Assembly (NCBI GenBank): GCA_002914805.1
Contig: JXTB01000214.1
Coordinates: 172,985-236,984 of the forward strand
Source of the DNA: Parasponia andersonii
Taxonomy: Eukaryota > Streptophyta > Magnoliopsida > Rosales > Cannabaceae
Direction: 5' to 3'
Length of the DNA stretch: 64,000 nt
This document shows positions 12,502 through 24,640 of the stretch, piece after piece. A program made the translations under genes and the position numbers. Below the pieces are notes generated by a model, which ran no database searches, was not told the origin of the DNA, and saw nothing but the letters and a program-made list of their open reading frames with translations. How positions within the stretch are numbered: the first letter of the stretch is position 1; each line of letters starts with the position of its first letter.

Positions 12502-13500
12502 AAAATAGTCCCTCTCACAGAGTAGAACTATAGAAGGGTGAAGGTTCATTCATGTCTCTTTCAAGGAAATAGTCGTCAGGTCTCAACTTAGTTATTAAGC
12601 TTCAATTTCAGTCTTTATAGCTTCCAAGTAATTCTAGTCTCCAACTACCAACTATGTTATATTTCCAGCAAAACAAAGAATATATTATAAATATATCTAC
12701 ATCTATATATATACACCTTCCTTCATTGTTGAGTACTAGTTCAAATCTCCCACCCTTTTTTTATTATTGTTGCTATGAGCGATGCAAACCTTAGAATATA
12801 TAAATATATTAGAAATGGTAATATCAATAATAGTTTTTCCATTATTACTGAACTAAAATACAAAAAAAGAATAGTACTGATTCATTATTATTTCTATTAG
12901 GATAGCTAAGCATACTATTTAATTGATGTTCGATCAAATAAAAAAGACCAGTGCCTACTGTATTATTATTATTATATTTGGTCTCAGTAAGTGCAATGTA
13001 TAATATGATTTTAATATTGTTGTGTCTTCGTTAAATTGTTATTGAAACTTATCATGTAGAATGCAAATTAAACTTTTTTTTTGAAATATAGTAATTTGAA
13101 CTTTTTAATCCTTTGCACTTCTATAATGTGATAATGTCTAATGCGAAATCATGCATCTTATGTTTTCAAATTTTTTAAACTATTAAAACTACTTTCCCTT
13201 CTTACTCACAAAATAAATAAATAAACGGATCTTTATGCTCTCGTTCTCCTTTGAATTTTTAATTCTTTTTATTTTTTTTTTTAATATTCTCTTATTTCTT
13301 CTTTCTTTACTATTCTTCGGCAAGATCTTAACCCATGGAAGTGTAGATTTAAACAACAAAAGTGAATCGGAGGTTTTAATGTTGGTCTAAGAGTCTTGCA
13401 CCTACCTCTTCCGAAGCAGATGTATATTATATAGTACATAATTTTAACTGTTAGCCTAGTTTTCAGAAATTGACATGCAAGCCAGTTTAATTTGTGAATG
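12502..13500. other. Non-coding stretch between elements E2 and E3
   Basis: AT-rich, with short homopolymer and ATT runs (for example 12960-12975). I see no gene, LTR boundary or RNA gene here. Confidence 0.6.
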
Positions 13501-13505
13501 ATTAT

Positions 13506-13697
13506 AGAAAGAAAAAAAAAATACAAATATGCTTTCTGACAAAGTTGGATAATGTGTATTGAATTCTTAACGAAAGTTACAGCCATTATATATATAAATA
13601 GGTAACCAATAAAATAACGCCAATTGTCCTAGAGGAATATACAATGGAATATGTGGACTACTAAATTTGGATAGTACTGATAGTGGGATTATTCTCA
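13506..13697 (-). repeat. 3' LTR of Copia element E3
   Basis: Pairs with 18087-18286. Shared stretches include CCTAGAGGAATATACAAT and GTGGGATTATTCTC. It is followed on the plus strand by AATAGCCCCCAAGCG, the complement of a G-rich polypurine tract. Confidence 0.88.
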
Positions 13698-13698
13698 A

Positions 13699-15200
13699 AT
13701 AGCCCCCAAGCGAATGGTGGAGAGGGAAACCACACTAAGCTTGTCACGAAGTCGAGCAAAGTGTGCAGTAGACAAAGATTTGGTGTGAACATCAGTAATT
13801 TTTTCGAGAGCTAGAACATGTTGCACAAGTAGGGACTTGTTGAGGACTTGATCACAAACATGGTATAAATCGAGTTTAATTTGCTTGGTACGTGAGTGCA
13901 AATCAAGATTAGCACTTGAGGAGACAGTACTAAGATTGTCACAATAGAGGATGGGTAGCTTAATTTGGACAATTCGAAGTTCTTTGAGGAGAGATTGTAT
14001 TCAGTTCAGTTCTATTGTGGCATTGGCTAGGCTGCGATATTCGGCCTTTGTACTGGAGCAAGAGATAATAGGTTGTTTCTTGGAGCTCCAAGCTAGAAGA
14101 TTAGAACCAAGAAAAATACAGTAGCCAGATGTAGACTTATGATCATCAGGGTCTGAGGCCTAATCAACATCTGAAAATCATAAAGGTACAAATTAGGTGA
14201 TCTTGAAAGGTATACCCCAAAGTCGATTATTCCCTTAAGGTAGCAAAGGATCCGTTTCACTGCCTTCCAATGAGTGACTAGAGGCTGGTGCATAAACTGG
14301 CATACTTTATTTACACCGTACACAATTTCAAGATGAGTGGCAGTCACATATTGTAAGGCACTAACGATGCTTTGATACAAAGTGGGATCATCCATGGGTG
14401 AACCTTTTGAAGCAGAGAGTTGGAGAGCAGTAAGCATAGGAGTGGAAATAGAATTGGCTCCTATCATCTTAGCATGATTAAGAAGATGTCTAATGTACTT
14501 GCCATGAGATAATAGTAGCCCATTTTCATTGCAGTAAGAAACTTCAACACCCAGAAAATAATTTAAGTGACCGAGATCTTTCAAGGAGAAGCACACATTG
14601 AGATAGTGAATTAAACTTTGAATCTCATGAGAATTACTACCAGTGATAAGTATGTCATTAATATACACAAGGATAAATATGGTTGATGTACTAGAGAACT
14701 TGACAAAGAGTAAGTGATCAGCCTGTGAGGAAGTAAATCCGAGGGCATGTAATGAAGAACGGAGCTTATCAAACCATGCACAAAGAGCTTGCTTCAGCCC
14801 ATAAGGTGCCTTATGAAGTTTGCAAACAAGTGATTGTGGTCCAGCAAAGTGATCAAAACCTAGTGGTTGGTTCATGTATACAACTTCATGAAGGTCACTA
14901 TTAAGGAACACGTTGTTGACATCAAGTTGGTGTATATCCCATCCATGAGCAAGAGCAGTAGTGAGAATAATTCAGATTGTTGTGAGTTTAATAGCTAGAC
15001 TAAAGTTCTCACTAAAGTAAAAACCAGCCGATTGATGAAACCCTTTTGCAACTAGACGTGCTTTGTAGCAGGAGATAGTGTCGTCGGGATTTTTTTTGAC
15101 TCTGTACATCTACTTATACCCAATAATGTGTCTATCAGATGGTTTTGGAACCAAGGTCCAAGTTTTGTTTTGTAAGAGTGCTTGATACTCTTGTTCTATA
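13699..15200 (-). pseudogene. Copia reverse transcriptase and RNase H of E3
   Basis: RNase H end at 13695-13901 (HSRTKQIKLDLYHVCDQV, then a remnant of the ADxFTK motif). RT at 14093-14911 reads MNQPLGFDHF, then CKLHKAPYGLKQA, then the polymerase box, then LKDLGHLNYFLGVEV, which are the standard Copia RT blocks. The box near 14660 reads Y-I-N-D-I-L: the first catalytic aspartate of YxDD is asparagine, which would abolish polymerase activity. The N-terminal part (about 14912-15200) continues in other frames. Stops and shifts separate RT from RNase H. Confidence 0.85.
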
Positions 15201-16680
15201 GCTTCACGCTAATCTGAGGCCTGTAAAGCATCTTTAACATCAAAAGGTTCAATATAGGAACTTTTAATAGAAATATATGCCTTAGGTTTGGAAATCCCAA
15301 GCTTGGAGTGATCATAGGGTGAGTGTTGGTTGTAGGCAATGATGGGGGAGCTGCCAGTTGTAGAGGAGAGCAAGGAGTGGAATGGGAAGATATGGAAAAG
15401 ACACAAGAAAAAATTGGTGACATATCTCTAGGGGAAGTAGGAAAAGAGCTTAACATGATTGTTTCATAATGAAAAGCTAGGAGATGGAAGGGTGGAGTTT
15501 GTGTCAAAGGGAACTAGAGTGGGTAGAATAGGATTTATTTGAGACCAAGCTTGGAGATGTTGTGAAAATGATTCAAGTGGCGGACTAGGTGAGATGGAAG
15601 TAAAATGGAAAGAATATTCATCAAAAGTCACATGGCGAGATATATAGACCCTACCATTTGAAGATAGACAACCATTTTGTGAGTATTATAGGGGTGAAGA
15701 TATGGAAAGCATAGACAACCAAAGATATGGAAGGTGCTGACCTAAAGTCCATCTTGTGATGAAGATATGGAAAGCATAGACAACCAAAGACCTTAAGGAA
15801 TGAGTAATTTGGTTTTACCTTGAAGAGTTTTTCCAAAGGATTGTTACCATGTAGAACAGGAGTTGGAAGTAGGTTTATGAGGTACACAGTAGAAGAGTAA
15901 GTGTCATCCCAATATTTTAAAAGCATTGAAGCACCAGCCAGAAGTGTGCGTCCAAGTTCGACAATATAGCGATGTTTTTGCTCAACAATGCCATTTTGTT
16001 CTGACATGTGTGGACAGGATTGTCTATGAAGGATTTCATGTGTTTGAAGGAAGGAAGTGAGGGATTGAAATTCCCCCCCTCCCCCAATCAGTTTGGAAGG
16101 TTTTGATTTTCCTATTCAAGAGAAGTTTTATTTGTAACTTGAAGTGGGTAAAAGTTTGATAGACTTTGGACTTGGGCTTTTAAGAAATAAATCCAAGTAT
16201 ATTGAGCACAAATATCAACGAAGCTAACATAATAGCGAAACACATGTATGGATGGAATGGGGGTAGGGAACCATAAATTAGATTCAACTAACTATAGTGG
16301 TTCATCATAAACAGAAGAGGAATTCGGAAAAGGCAATTTGTGACATTTTCCCATTTGACAAGCTTGACGAAAAGACAACTTTTCATTAATTGGAATTGAT
16401 TTAGTACAGTCGGACAAAACTTTATGCAAAACAGGCAAGGCTATGCCACTAATCTAATACAAAATTCTTTGAATTTAAAGAGAAACATGAAAAGATGCAA
16501 ATTTGGAATTGGAAAGTCCTAAGCTAGGTGTTGAATTGTCTGGCTTCACTAGAAAAATTAAAAAGACTTAACTTGTAGTGTGCTTGTTGGTTGGAAGTGA
16601 CTCAACTTGGAAAGGTTGAAACGATAAAAGCCATTATACAAGGTCCCTTTGAGCAGTAGAGTGTGAGTGGCTTAGTCCTT
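15201..16680 (-). pseudogene. Copia integrase region of E3
   Basis: At 15651-16007 the translation gives the third catalytic region (MSEQNGIVEQKHRYIVELGRTLL, with the Glu of the DDE triad), then WDDTYSSTVYLINLLPTP and FKVFGC-like text: the end of the core and the usual C-terminal domain. The serine- and proline-rich frames at about 15196-15507 belong to the linker between integrase and RT. Stops and frame changes lie around 16010-16400. A 31 bp direct duplication at 15695-15790 disrupts the C-terminal part. Confidence 0.75.
15695..15790. repeat. 31 bp direct duplication inside the E3 integrase
   Basis: 15695-15725 (TGAAGATATGGAAAGCATAG and 11 more bases) recurs at 15760-15790 with 34 bp between. 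The insert length is not a multiple that preserves the integrase reading. Confidence 0.9.
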
Positions 16681-18060
16681 CACAAGACAATTAGATGGGT
16701 GTAATTCAAAATAGGCATGATTATCTTTGGCGAATTGACTAACACTAAGAAGGTTTTGAGTAATATGAGGAACAAGTAGAAGGTTTGATAATACAAAAGA
16801 CCTAGAAGAATTTGGAGTATGAACAAAAGAGGAACCAGTATGAGTTTTATCGAACCTGCTCCATTGCCGACAACAAGCTTGCTTGGTCCTTGATATTTTG
16901 TCCCAATACTGAGATTGTTCAAATCATTGGTGATGCAATTTGTTGAGCTTGAATCCAGAAACCAAGTGTCATTGGTTAGAAAGTCTGAATTTATAGTTGC
17001 AACAACTATAATAGGATTTGAATTGGATTGATTTCCTGAGTTAAAGTTGGTTGATGAGGAGTTGTTATAACACTAGAGAAATTTTGATCAAACCTATACC
17101 AGCAACGTTGCACAGTATGCCCAAATTTTCCACAAAGTTACACTGCACCCAATTTGAGTTATTTCTATAGGAACAACTTCCACCACGAAAGGCCTACCAT
17201 GACTCCTGTTGTTGTAACCCTTATTATTATTCTAAAAAGGTTGATTTGAACCTCTTCCATTAATGTTCTTTCGTTGTTGATTACCTCCATGATATGCCAA
17301 ATTCGCAGAAGGTTGAGTGCCATCAGCATTAATAGAATTGATAGCATTGTGTTGCTCAATGCGATTTTCATAGGCAAGTAAAATAACACCTAACTCAGTA
17401 TGGGTGTAAGGCTCAACTCAGGATGTTACAATTACTACCACTGGGTCATATTCTGGCCCCAAACCACTAAGAACATGGAGAATTTGATCTTTTAGTTTAA
17501 CATTATAGCTAGAAGAGACCAAAATATCAACAAGAGATTTCACCTTGTGAAGATATTCAGTCATGCTTAAGCTCTCTTATTTCAAGTTCTGCAGCTACGT
17601 CTTATATTGCATTAGATTGACTCTACATCTCATGGCAAAGGATTACTCTGCCATTTCCCAAATTTCTTTGGCTGAGTTGCAACCAACTATTTGACTAAGA
17701 GTAGTTTCACTTATCGTGGCAAGAAGCTATGAGACAAGAAGATTATCTTGTCTTTGATATGCCACATACTCCAAGTTCACTAACCTAGGATGCCCATTGA
17801 TCGTCGGAGTCATCTCTGGAAGGCAGATGGTTGAACCATCTAGATAACCTTCTAGGCCAAGATCGCAAATATCTGCAAGTATTTATTGTTTCCAATAAAG
17901 GAAATTCGTTCTTGAGAGGCAGACCAAAATATAATGGTTGCTAGGGTTAATAATGGGAATATGATGGATAGTAGGTGGACTAGAAATGTTGACTATTGGT
18001 GTGGTGATATTGGTGGGCTTCGAGGAATTCTCTAAGGCAGCGGCTATTTGAAAGATAGGC
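16681..18060 (-). pseudogene. Copia gag and protease of E3
   Basis: The protease/pre-integrase part at 16680-16960 keeps the string NLSIGTKYQG followed by VGNGAG, as in the Copia protease after the DSG active site. The gag part is at about 17165-18060, with an asparagine-rich stretch near 17210-17350 and a remnant of the zinc knuckle near 17100-17160. Stops are frequent. The gag start should be close to the primer site at 18074, but I cannot fix an ATG. Confidence 0.65.
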
Positions 18061-18073
18061 TAGGGTTAGGTAT

Positions 18074-18086
18074 GGCTCTGATACCA
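18074..18086 (-). promoter_or_regulatory. tRNA-Met primer binding site of E3
   Basis: The minus strand reads TGGTATCAGAGCC, a perfect match to the plant initiator/methionine tRNA primer site, adjoining the LTR end at 18087. Confidence 0.92.
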
Positions 18087-18286
18087 AGAAAAGAAAAATA
18101 CAAATATGTTTCTAGACAAAGTTAAATAATGTGTATTGAATTATTGATGAAAGCTACAACCATTATACATATTTATATATATATAAATAGATAACCGGTA
18201 AAATGATGCCAACTGTCCTAGAGGAATATACAATAGAATATGTGGACTACTAATTTGGACAGTAGTGATAGTGGGATTATTCTCTA
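18087..18286 (-). repeat. 5' LTR of Copia element E3
   Basis: About 200 bp, paired with 13506-13697 and followed by the target duplication ATTAT (18287-18291). A TA run near 18170-18185 makes it slightly longer than its partner. Confidence 0.88.
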
Positions 18287-18899
18287 ATTATCATTTAAAA
18301 CCACCAGTGAACAATCATGACAAGTTACTAATGGCAATACATACATATATCAAATATTAGTGCTCGCTCATAAATATGAATTTTGTAGTTTGCATTCTAT
18401 GGATGTCTTAGCTACTACTAACTTATACGACTCAAATATTTGAGCTAATGGAGAGTAAGGAACTATGATTTCTGCAACTAGTGCTCAAAACGTACAGGAA
18501 GTGTGAAGTATTCTCAGGTTCTATAAAGACTTTGAAGGTGTTGGACGATAACAGTTTGGTATTTGTATAATCATTTTTGTGAAGTATTTGCTATGGTCAT
18601 GAGAACTATATAAGGTGATTGAGTTGTGTAAATTGAATCATGAATCAAGATGATTAATTTATATGGAATTGAAATCGAGAAACTTTTTGAATTGAAATGT
18701 TGGTATTCTTGTAATCTAGATTCAAAAATGGTATTTTGTATTTCTTAAAATAGGCCTCGGGCCAAGTTGAGAAAATGATATTTCATAAATATTTCTAAGA
18801 AGTTAGTATTTTTTGTAAGTAACAAAAAGTATTTTTACAAATATTTTTAAAAAAGTGATATTTTTGTAAATTTTGAATTTAAGGCCCATTTAAGGCTCT

Positions 18900-21800
18900 T
18901 AACCTTGAAATGAAGTTTTAACTTCAAATTTGGATTTAGTAAGGTCAAGAAATGAATTTTGATATATAACATTGCTATATTTAATAGTAATACGAATTTC
19001 GAGAGATGAGGCTCGAGAATAGTTTCGTTTTGCATGCTAGGAGTCAAGTTTTGGCGTGAACCAAAATTAGTCATGTAATATACCTAACTTCACTATTTTA
19101 GATGCTAGGAATGTCTAGTTCTCCCTTTTAGGCTCCATTGGGAAGGTGGCATCCTGAAGTAAGCTAATTTGAATTCTAATTCGCTCATCGGACTTCCAAA
19201 TGACGCATAAAAATTAGCACGAGTCTTGGTAACAAATTCTTGCACTAGATAGAGGTAGGAGATCGATTACCAACCTTTTATTAAAAAAAATTAAATACAT
19301 TAAAAGTATTTTACATGTCATTAGAATTTTATGAAATAAATATCATTTATTTATTTTTCGTAATGCTTTTAAATAAATGTGATGTTTTGGAATAAAATTT
19401 TACTAAATGATTATTTTGTGATTTTATAATAAATGGTAAATAGTCTCATTAATATTATTCATATAACATTACACGCACTTATAACACCTACTAGATTGTA
19501 GGCTTACGGGTATTTTATTTGAACATTTCAGATATATCATTGTGATTATATTTCATTGTTATATATTTGGTAGTATGAATATGTACTTGTCCTAAAAATG
19601 TATTTGGTAAATGATAATTCTATGAAAATAGAGTTATTTGGTATGTTTTTGAATTCTAGGATAGTTGTTTTAAAGGAATAAATTATTAAGTGTAGGTACC
19701 TTGCTTCACTTTATTTTGGTCTTTGTTGTTTCTGGTATTTAAGATCTAATTTAGTCAATATCTAGTTTATTTCTTTTAATTTTTAGTAGAATTTTTGAAT
19801 CCTGGACTTAAGTTCTGTAGAATTTAAATGGTACTATCTTAGAAGAAAAACTGAACTTAAGTCAAAACCATAATTAACTTTACTGCAGTAGTATGTCAGA
19901 GTTATACTGAGCAGTAGATTCTCTTTCCAGTTGGCATTTTTTATACACAGCTGATGATGATAGCTAAGGGAAAATGAAGCAAAAATGGTCTTCACTCCTT
20001 TATTTGACTGACACGTGTGTTAGAGTACCTCACCTACTCTAATATAAAAGGAAAAATATACTATAAGAAGGAGGGAGGAGAGTGATGGCTGAGCTAAGAG
20101 AGAAATATAGAATAGGAAGGAAAGAAAAAGAAGAGTACAATAGAGAAGAAAGAACAAAGAAAAGGAAGTATTAACAGTAAGGAACTCAAATCACCCTCAT
20201 CCAACTAGAACTTCCTTATTTCTTTTAATCTCCTATCTATTTATTTTCTTTTTCCTTTCTTGATTTTTTTTGTAATCAATGAAATATTTTGGGTTGTTGA
20301 TTTTTGAAACTCAGAACATGAGCTAAGTTTCTCTTAGCTGGGATTATGAGGAATCTAAGGTTGTAATGATGGATTAAACATTATTTTAAATGTTTATAGT
20401 AATTTCTACTTATTCATTCAAGTGAGCTTGATTGTTAATTCCTTTTATTGATTGGGAACCAATATTTAGGATAAATAAATTAGGATTAATTTTGGAAAGG
20501 CTAATCTTAGTTGGATCTAGCTTAAATGATGCATGTTTCAATCATCTCCTTAGTAGATCTTTGAATTAGTAACGGTATAGGAATATATTGTTACCGTACA
20601 TAACCTATGAAAATTGATGCTATAAATTGCATTTTAAAAACTAGTGAGGTATAGAAATATGTTAAATCTAGTTTGAAGAACTTTAAACATAATAAATTCA
20701 GAGATTATTATACATAAATTGAATTTTCGGTTATTGGAATGATTTTGCCATAAGCATTGTTGCAGCATTTGTATCCAAATTTGCAACTGTAATCCCAATT
20801 TAATACCTCCATTGATTACAATCTCTTGATTAGATTGTGCTATTTTCTGCTTAGTATTTATACTTCTATTTGCATTTGTCAGTTTCTCGTATTTTATAGC
20901 AAATTTTTATTTCTCATTCCTTAAACTAAATTTTTTGACATATAGTTTTTACAAATAACTTAGTAATTAATTCATGTAGGAACGATACTCAATTTACTAC
21001 TATATCACTTGTTTGGCACGTGCATTTACGTAGCAATTATAAAATCAGCAACAGTAAAGGTTTGGAATTTTAGATACTTTGAATTTTGAAAACATAATTG
21101 ATAAAGGTTTGAAATTTGTGAATCTTTGGGATGTGGGAACATATTTTGTAAAGGAATGAAATTTGATGAACTTTTGAACCATTGTTTATAATTTGTTTAA
21201 AAAGTTACTAACCATATAGAAATTTAGAAATGAATATTCTATTATTTAAAAACTTGGAGTCGAATCTCTATTGGGCGTTAGCTCACCCGTCCCCTTCATT
21301 CCTCTTAGGTAGTATCCTATGTGTTATGAGAAGCTCAAGAGCAGAGTGAGTTGGAGAAAGTTTCTTACTAATTTTTGATAATTGGTAACTACTTGGAAGA
21401 CTTCGATTTTAATTTGTATAAATACTTTATGGCGCATATGGTATATCTGGCCTGTATAATTAATATGCTTAAATTATGAGAAGGATGATGATATATGGAA
21501 AACTTCTATAAATTACACCATCGCTTTATGTCTAATGGTGATCACATATTTGTAAAAATTCATATTTTGGCTTATTATATGAACATTTTCTCAAAATGTC
21601 GTTTTCAAACTAAATATCATTTTTCTTAAAAATTGAAATTTATCAATTTTTTTTTTAAAATAGATACCAAATTTTCACTTGTAAAACTCCCATTTTACCA
21701 GTGGTTTGAGGTTTGGATCATGACAAAAATTTTGATATTAGAGCTTAGGTTTATATGCCTTTAATGTGATACCATTAGAATGGATTGAAATTACTTTTAA

Positions 21801-22140
21801 AAAAAAATTGAATCTTTATCTCACTAATTATTTAGTAAATGAATATAGATTAACAAGATGCCTCCGAAGATAAGGGTAGGTCTACAGGTAAAATTTAGAA
21901 CCAATGTCCATTAGCTAAGGCTGGCTCTTGTGGCCAAAGTGTCTAAGGGCATTTGGAATAATCTCTGGTTTGGAAGTGGGGATTAACTTTAGAGTTGAGA
22001 AGTCTCTTGATTCTTGAGATTTTTTAGGCTAAAATTCCCCAAGCCTTAATGGGAGGTTGGATCTTGTGACTGTTAAGGATGAGCTTAGTAATATTGGAGT
22101 ACTAATGAGCATAACATTTAATATGTTCTTCACCTATGGC
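18900..22140 (+). mobile_element. Old Gypsy element: LTR, primer site and gag start (E4)
   Basis: The right end at 21725 (GGATCATGACA) matches the terminus of the E2 LTR. It is followed by a primer-site remnant TGATATTAGAGC at 21733-21744 and by an ATGCCTCCGAAG gag start at 21858. Within the LTR, 19080-19130 (CTATTTTAGATGCTAGGAAT and context) and 21265-21330 (GCTCACCC, CCTCTTAGGTAGTATCC) align with 11120-11150 and 12060-12100 of the E2 LTR, so the two are related but far diverged. The left boundary is uncertain. The gag after about 21,950 is unreadable. Confidence 0.65.
19894..21053 (+). repeat. LTR-like insert within E4
   Basis: This ~1.16 kb block has no counterpart in the E2 LTR. It starts TGTCAGAGTT and ends CAGCAACA. 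It contains a TATA-like AATATAAAAGG (about 20040), a purine-rich leader, and a TGTAATCAATGAAATAT context resembling a polyadenylation region (about 20270). That fits a solo LTR. The flanks do not give a convincing target duplication, so the ends are tentative. Confidence 0.4.
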
Positions 22141-24010
22141 AAAATAGTGCTGAAATTGGTAAATAATAATGGAATACCTCCCTAATGAAATTGTTATGGA
22201 ATTTAATCAAGGAAGAGAAATATGCACTATCCTAAACTTCTTAGAGGAAAAACTCCATAATTAGCAAGATCAAATATTTAACCCTATGGGTCTATCCCAT
22301 GGAAAGCATGGTTTTAGTTCCTAATAATTATATTCAGAAATCTCTTATTTCCTTTCCTGTTATCAAATGACTCAAATTACCATTATAAAGAAGGTTGTTG
22401 GTCCTTCCCTTAAAACTCTTTAATACTCCTAGAAAAGATTTATTAATATACTCCATCCGTTAACAGACCTTCAATATTGTTGGTCGTGCCAATAACTGTC
22501 CCATATAATAATAATTAGTTTTGCCCAACTTCAATGTCAAAAGTTCAAAACAAAAATATATAAACAATGGAAAAAAAAATTGACACTTTTGGAATGTTTT
22601 CTTCATTTGTCTATATATCTCAATGTTATCCTTTTTCCTAAAATTCACATAATTGTACATAATTTCCCATGAGTCAATTCCTTTTATTTGAGAACAAAGA
22701 AAAAGAAAAAAAAATGTGAAACAGCAATGAAGTAATCTTTAAACTGAATCAGCAAAGCATTATCAAACAAAAATGCTCGATTATTCTATTGCATATAAAC
22801 CAAATAACAAGAAACAATTACCTATTGGGATTTTTATTTTCTTGAGCCAAATCATGATCATCCTCGCCTGCAAATTGCTCAATATACCATCACACAATTA
22901 TTCTCAATTCCGTGAATTCCGTACTTTTTATGGATAATGTTATTGGGTTTCACTCAAAAATACTAATTTGAAAGTATTTTTAAACTTATGGACCATCACT
23001 TAAATACTTAAAATTTTTCCAAAGTATAATCGAGGTGAAACTTGAGACGTTATACTATGAATATCCATTTTCATACACAAGAATCTATAAGAAAAATTAC
23101 AAATTCAAATCAATTTAGAAAGATAAGCGCAATCAAATCTAATCTCTTCAGGAAGCCAAAAGACACTATTATCTACCCACATATTCCTAGCAAAGATTAT
23201 TGTTAATCCTCACACTAAATCGCAAAAAAATCAAGCCAAGAGCAACAATGTTGATGTGGCCTTACTCAGGGTCGATGGTTTCTCTACTGCTCAAGCTGCT
23301 AGTCACGAGAGAGGAAGAGAATGATTTAATGTGAGAGGAAATAATAGGCTAAAACGACACGTTAGTGGGCAAAGAAATTGGGGCTTAATTTTTGGTAATA
23401 TATTAAGTACATAACTAAAAAACACATTATTATATTGGATTAGGCAACATTTCCCAGCAAGTGTTTTGCTTTGTCGGCTAAAAGGAGAAAGGAAGGAACA
23501 GGTGGTCTTTCTTCAAGAGACCTCTCTTATTCAAACACATCCAGGTATAGTCGCTTCAAGAGACAGTCGGAGTTTTTCCCTTCCGTCGGGGACTGCTCCA
23601 AACAGGTTTTTCTTCAATAAAGCTTACTCACTCTGTCCATATACAATTATACTTATGAAAATAGAAGAAATTTGGTCAAATTCTTGTGATTAACGATCTA
23701 TATAATATTTTTTAGAACTGACTGTGCACGTAAATTGCTCTTGAAATAAAAGAAAATTTTATGGTTTAGATTCCTTTAGAAACATTTACTCCTTGTTCCC
23801 AATATCAACTTATGATTGTACGACATGCTTAATGAAAATTTGTTATGTTTCAAACACTCTGTAGTGTAGATAACGGATACATTTACGGGTTCTTGAATTT
23901 CGGACTCTTCACACAGTACACTTACCCACCCAATCAGTGCTAGGCTGGCCCGAAGTAGCCACCATGGTTGACCAAAAGGATCAACTCGTGATATTCTGCT
24001 CATTGTGTAG
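22141..24010. other. Non-coding stretch before the malate-transporter exon
   Basis: AT-rich DNA without a supported gene. Earlier ALMT exons were looked for in all frames between 22.1 and 24.0 kb and not found. The last ~60 bases before 24011 end in TTGTGTAG, a plausible intron 3' end. Confidence 0.55.
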
Positions 24011-24640
24011 GCTCCAGCTGAAAGGAGACAAGTATTTCGAAGCGAGCTTCAAAGGGTGGGAGCAGAAGACGCTGCAGTCCTTCGGCTGCTTGGAAACAAA
24101 GTAGAGAACATGGAGAAGCTCGGAGCTGGGGCCGGAGACATACTCCAGGATGTTCACGACGCGGCAGAGCAGTTACAGAAGAAGATTGACCATAGATCTT
24201 ACCTTCAAGTCAATTCAGAGAGCTGGGAAATCGGAAGAGCTGAACCTATTAGTGATCACGAACAAGGACAAGAACAAGAGCAAAATATCAAGCAGCGCGA
24301 AAGTGATTTTCGTCAACTAGGTTCTAAGTCATTGAGCGAGACGGTGCTTAAACTAGGATCGATCACGGTGGGTCCGACACCTTCTGCTCGTGGGCTGAAT
24401 GATCAGATGACGGAGGAATGCGTGTTGACAAAACAAACGTCGTGACCCTTACGACTGTCGTTTGATAATAGTGACGACGTAGTTGGGAACGATGTCAACG
24501 AGAGCAAGACGTACGAGAGCGCGGGCGCTTTGTCTTTGGCCACATTTGCTTCGCTTTTGATCGAGTTTGTGGCTAGGCTTCAGAATGTGGTTATTTTGTG
24601 CGATCAACTTTATATGGGGTGGGATAAACTTTATAATTAA
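24011..24640 (+). pseudogene. ALMT: Aluminium-activated malate transporter, last exon only
   Basis: The translation starts [19 protein letters not shown] directly after a TTGTGTAG splice acceptor. It contains [14 protein letters not shown], then [20 protein letters not shown], then VNSESWEIG, and later [20 protein letters not shown]. These are the hallmarks of the cytosolic C-terminal region of ALMT anion channels, which carry malate across the plasma membrane or tonoplast. One in-frame TGA at 24443-24445 splits the frame. Downstream the same frame stays open to TAA at 24638-24640, but the last ~15 residues no longer look like ALMT. The six-helix membrane domain encoded by the earlier exons is absent nearby, so it is a gene fragment. 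The GC content is higher than in the surroundings. Family certain, gene status inferred. Confidence 0.85.

Larger units (their letters stand above)
13506..18286 (-). mobile_element. Complete, decayed Ty1/Copia element (E3)
   Basis: 4,781 bp between identical 5 bp flanks ATTAT (13501-13505 and 18287-18291), which mark the insertion. Minus-strand order is 5' LTR (18087-18286), primer site, gag, protease, integrase, RT, RNase H, polypurine tract, 3' LTR (13506-13697). Both LTRs are short (about 192 and 200 bp) and have diverged by scattered substitutions and a small indel, so the insertion is not recent. All frames carry stops. Confidence 0.9.

Noticed and set aside
18074-18086. TGGTATCAGAGC-like strings as possible tRNA gene parts
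   Set aside because: Each one lies next to an LTR end and is a primer binding site. No cloverleaf surrounds them.
23776-24003. A minus-strand frame with a WWLLRASLALIGWVSVL-like hydrophobic stretch next to the ALMT exon
   Set aside because: Only 75 codons. I cannot connect it to a family or to flanking exons, and it overlaps the presumed intron end of the ALMT exon. It might be a fragment of another gene, but I do not call it.
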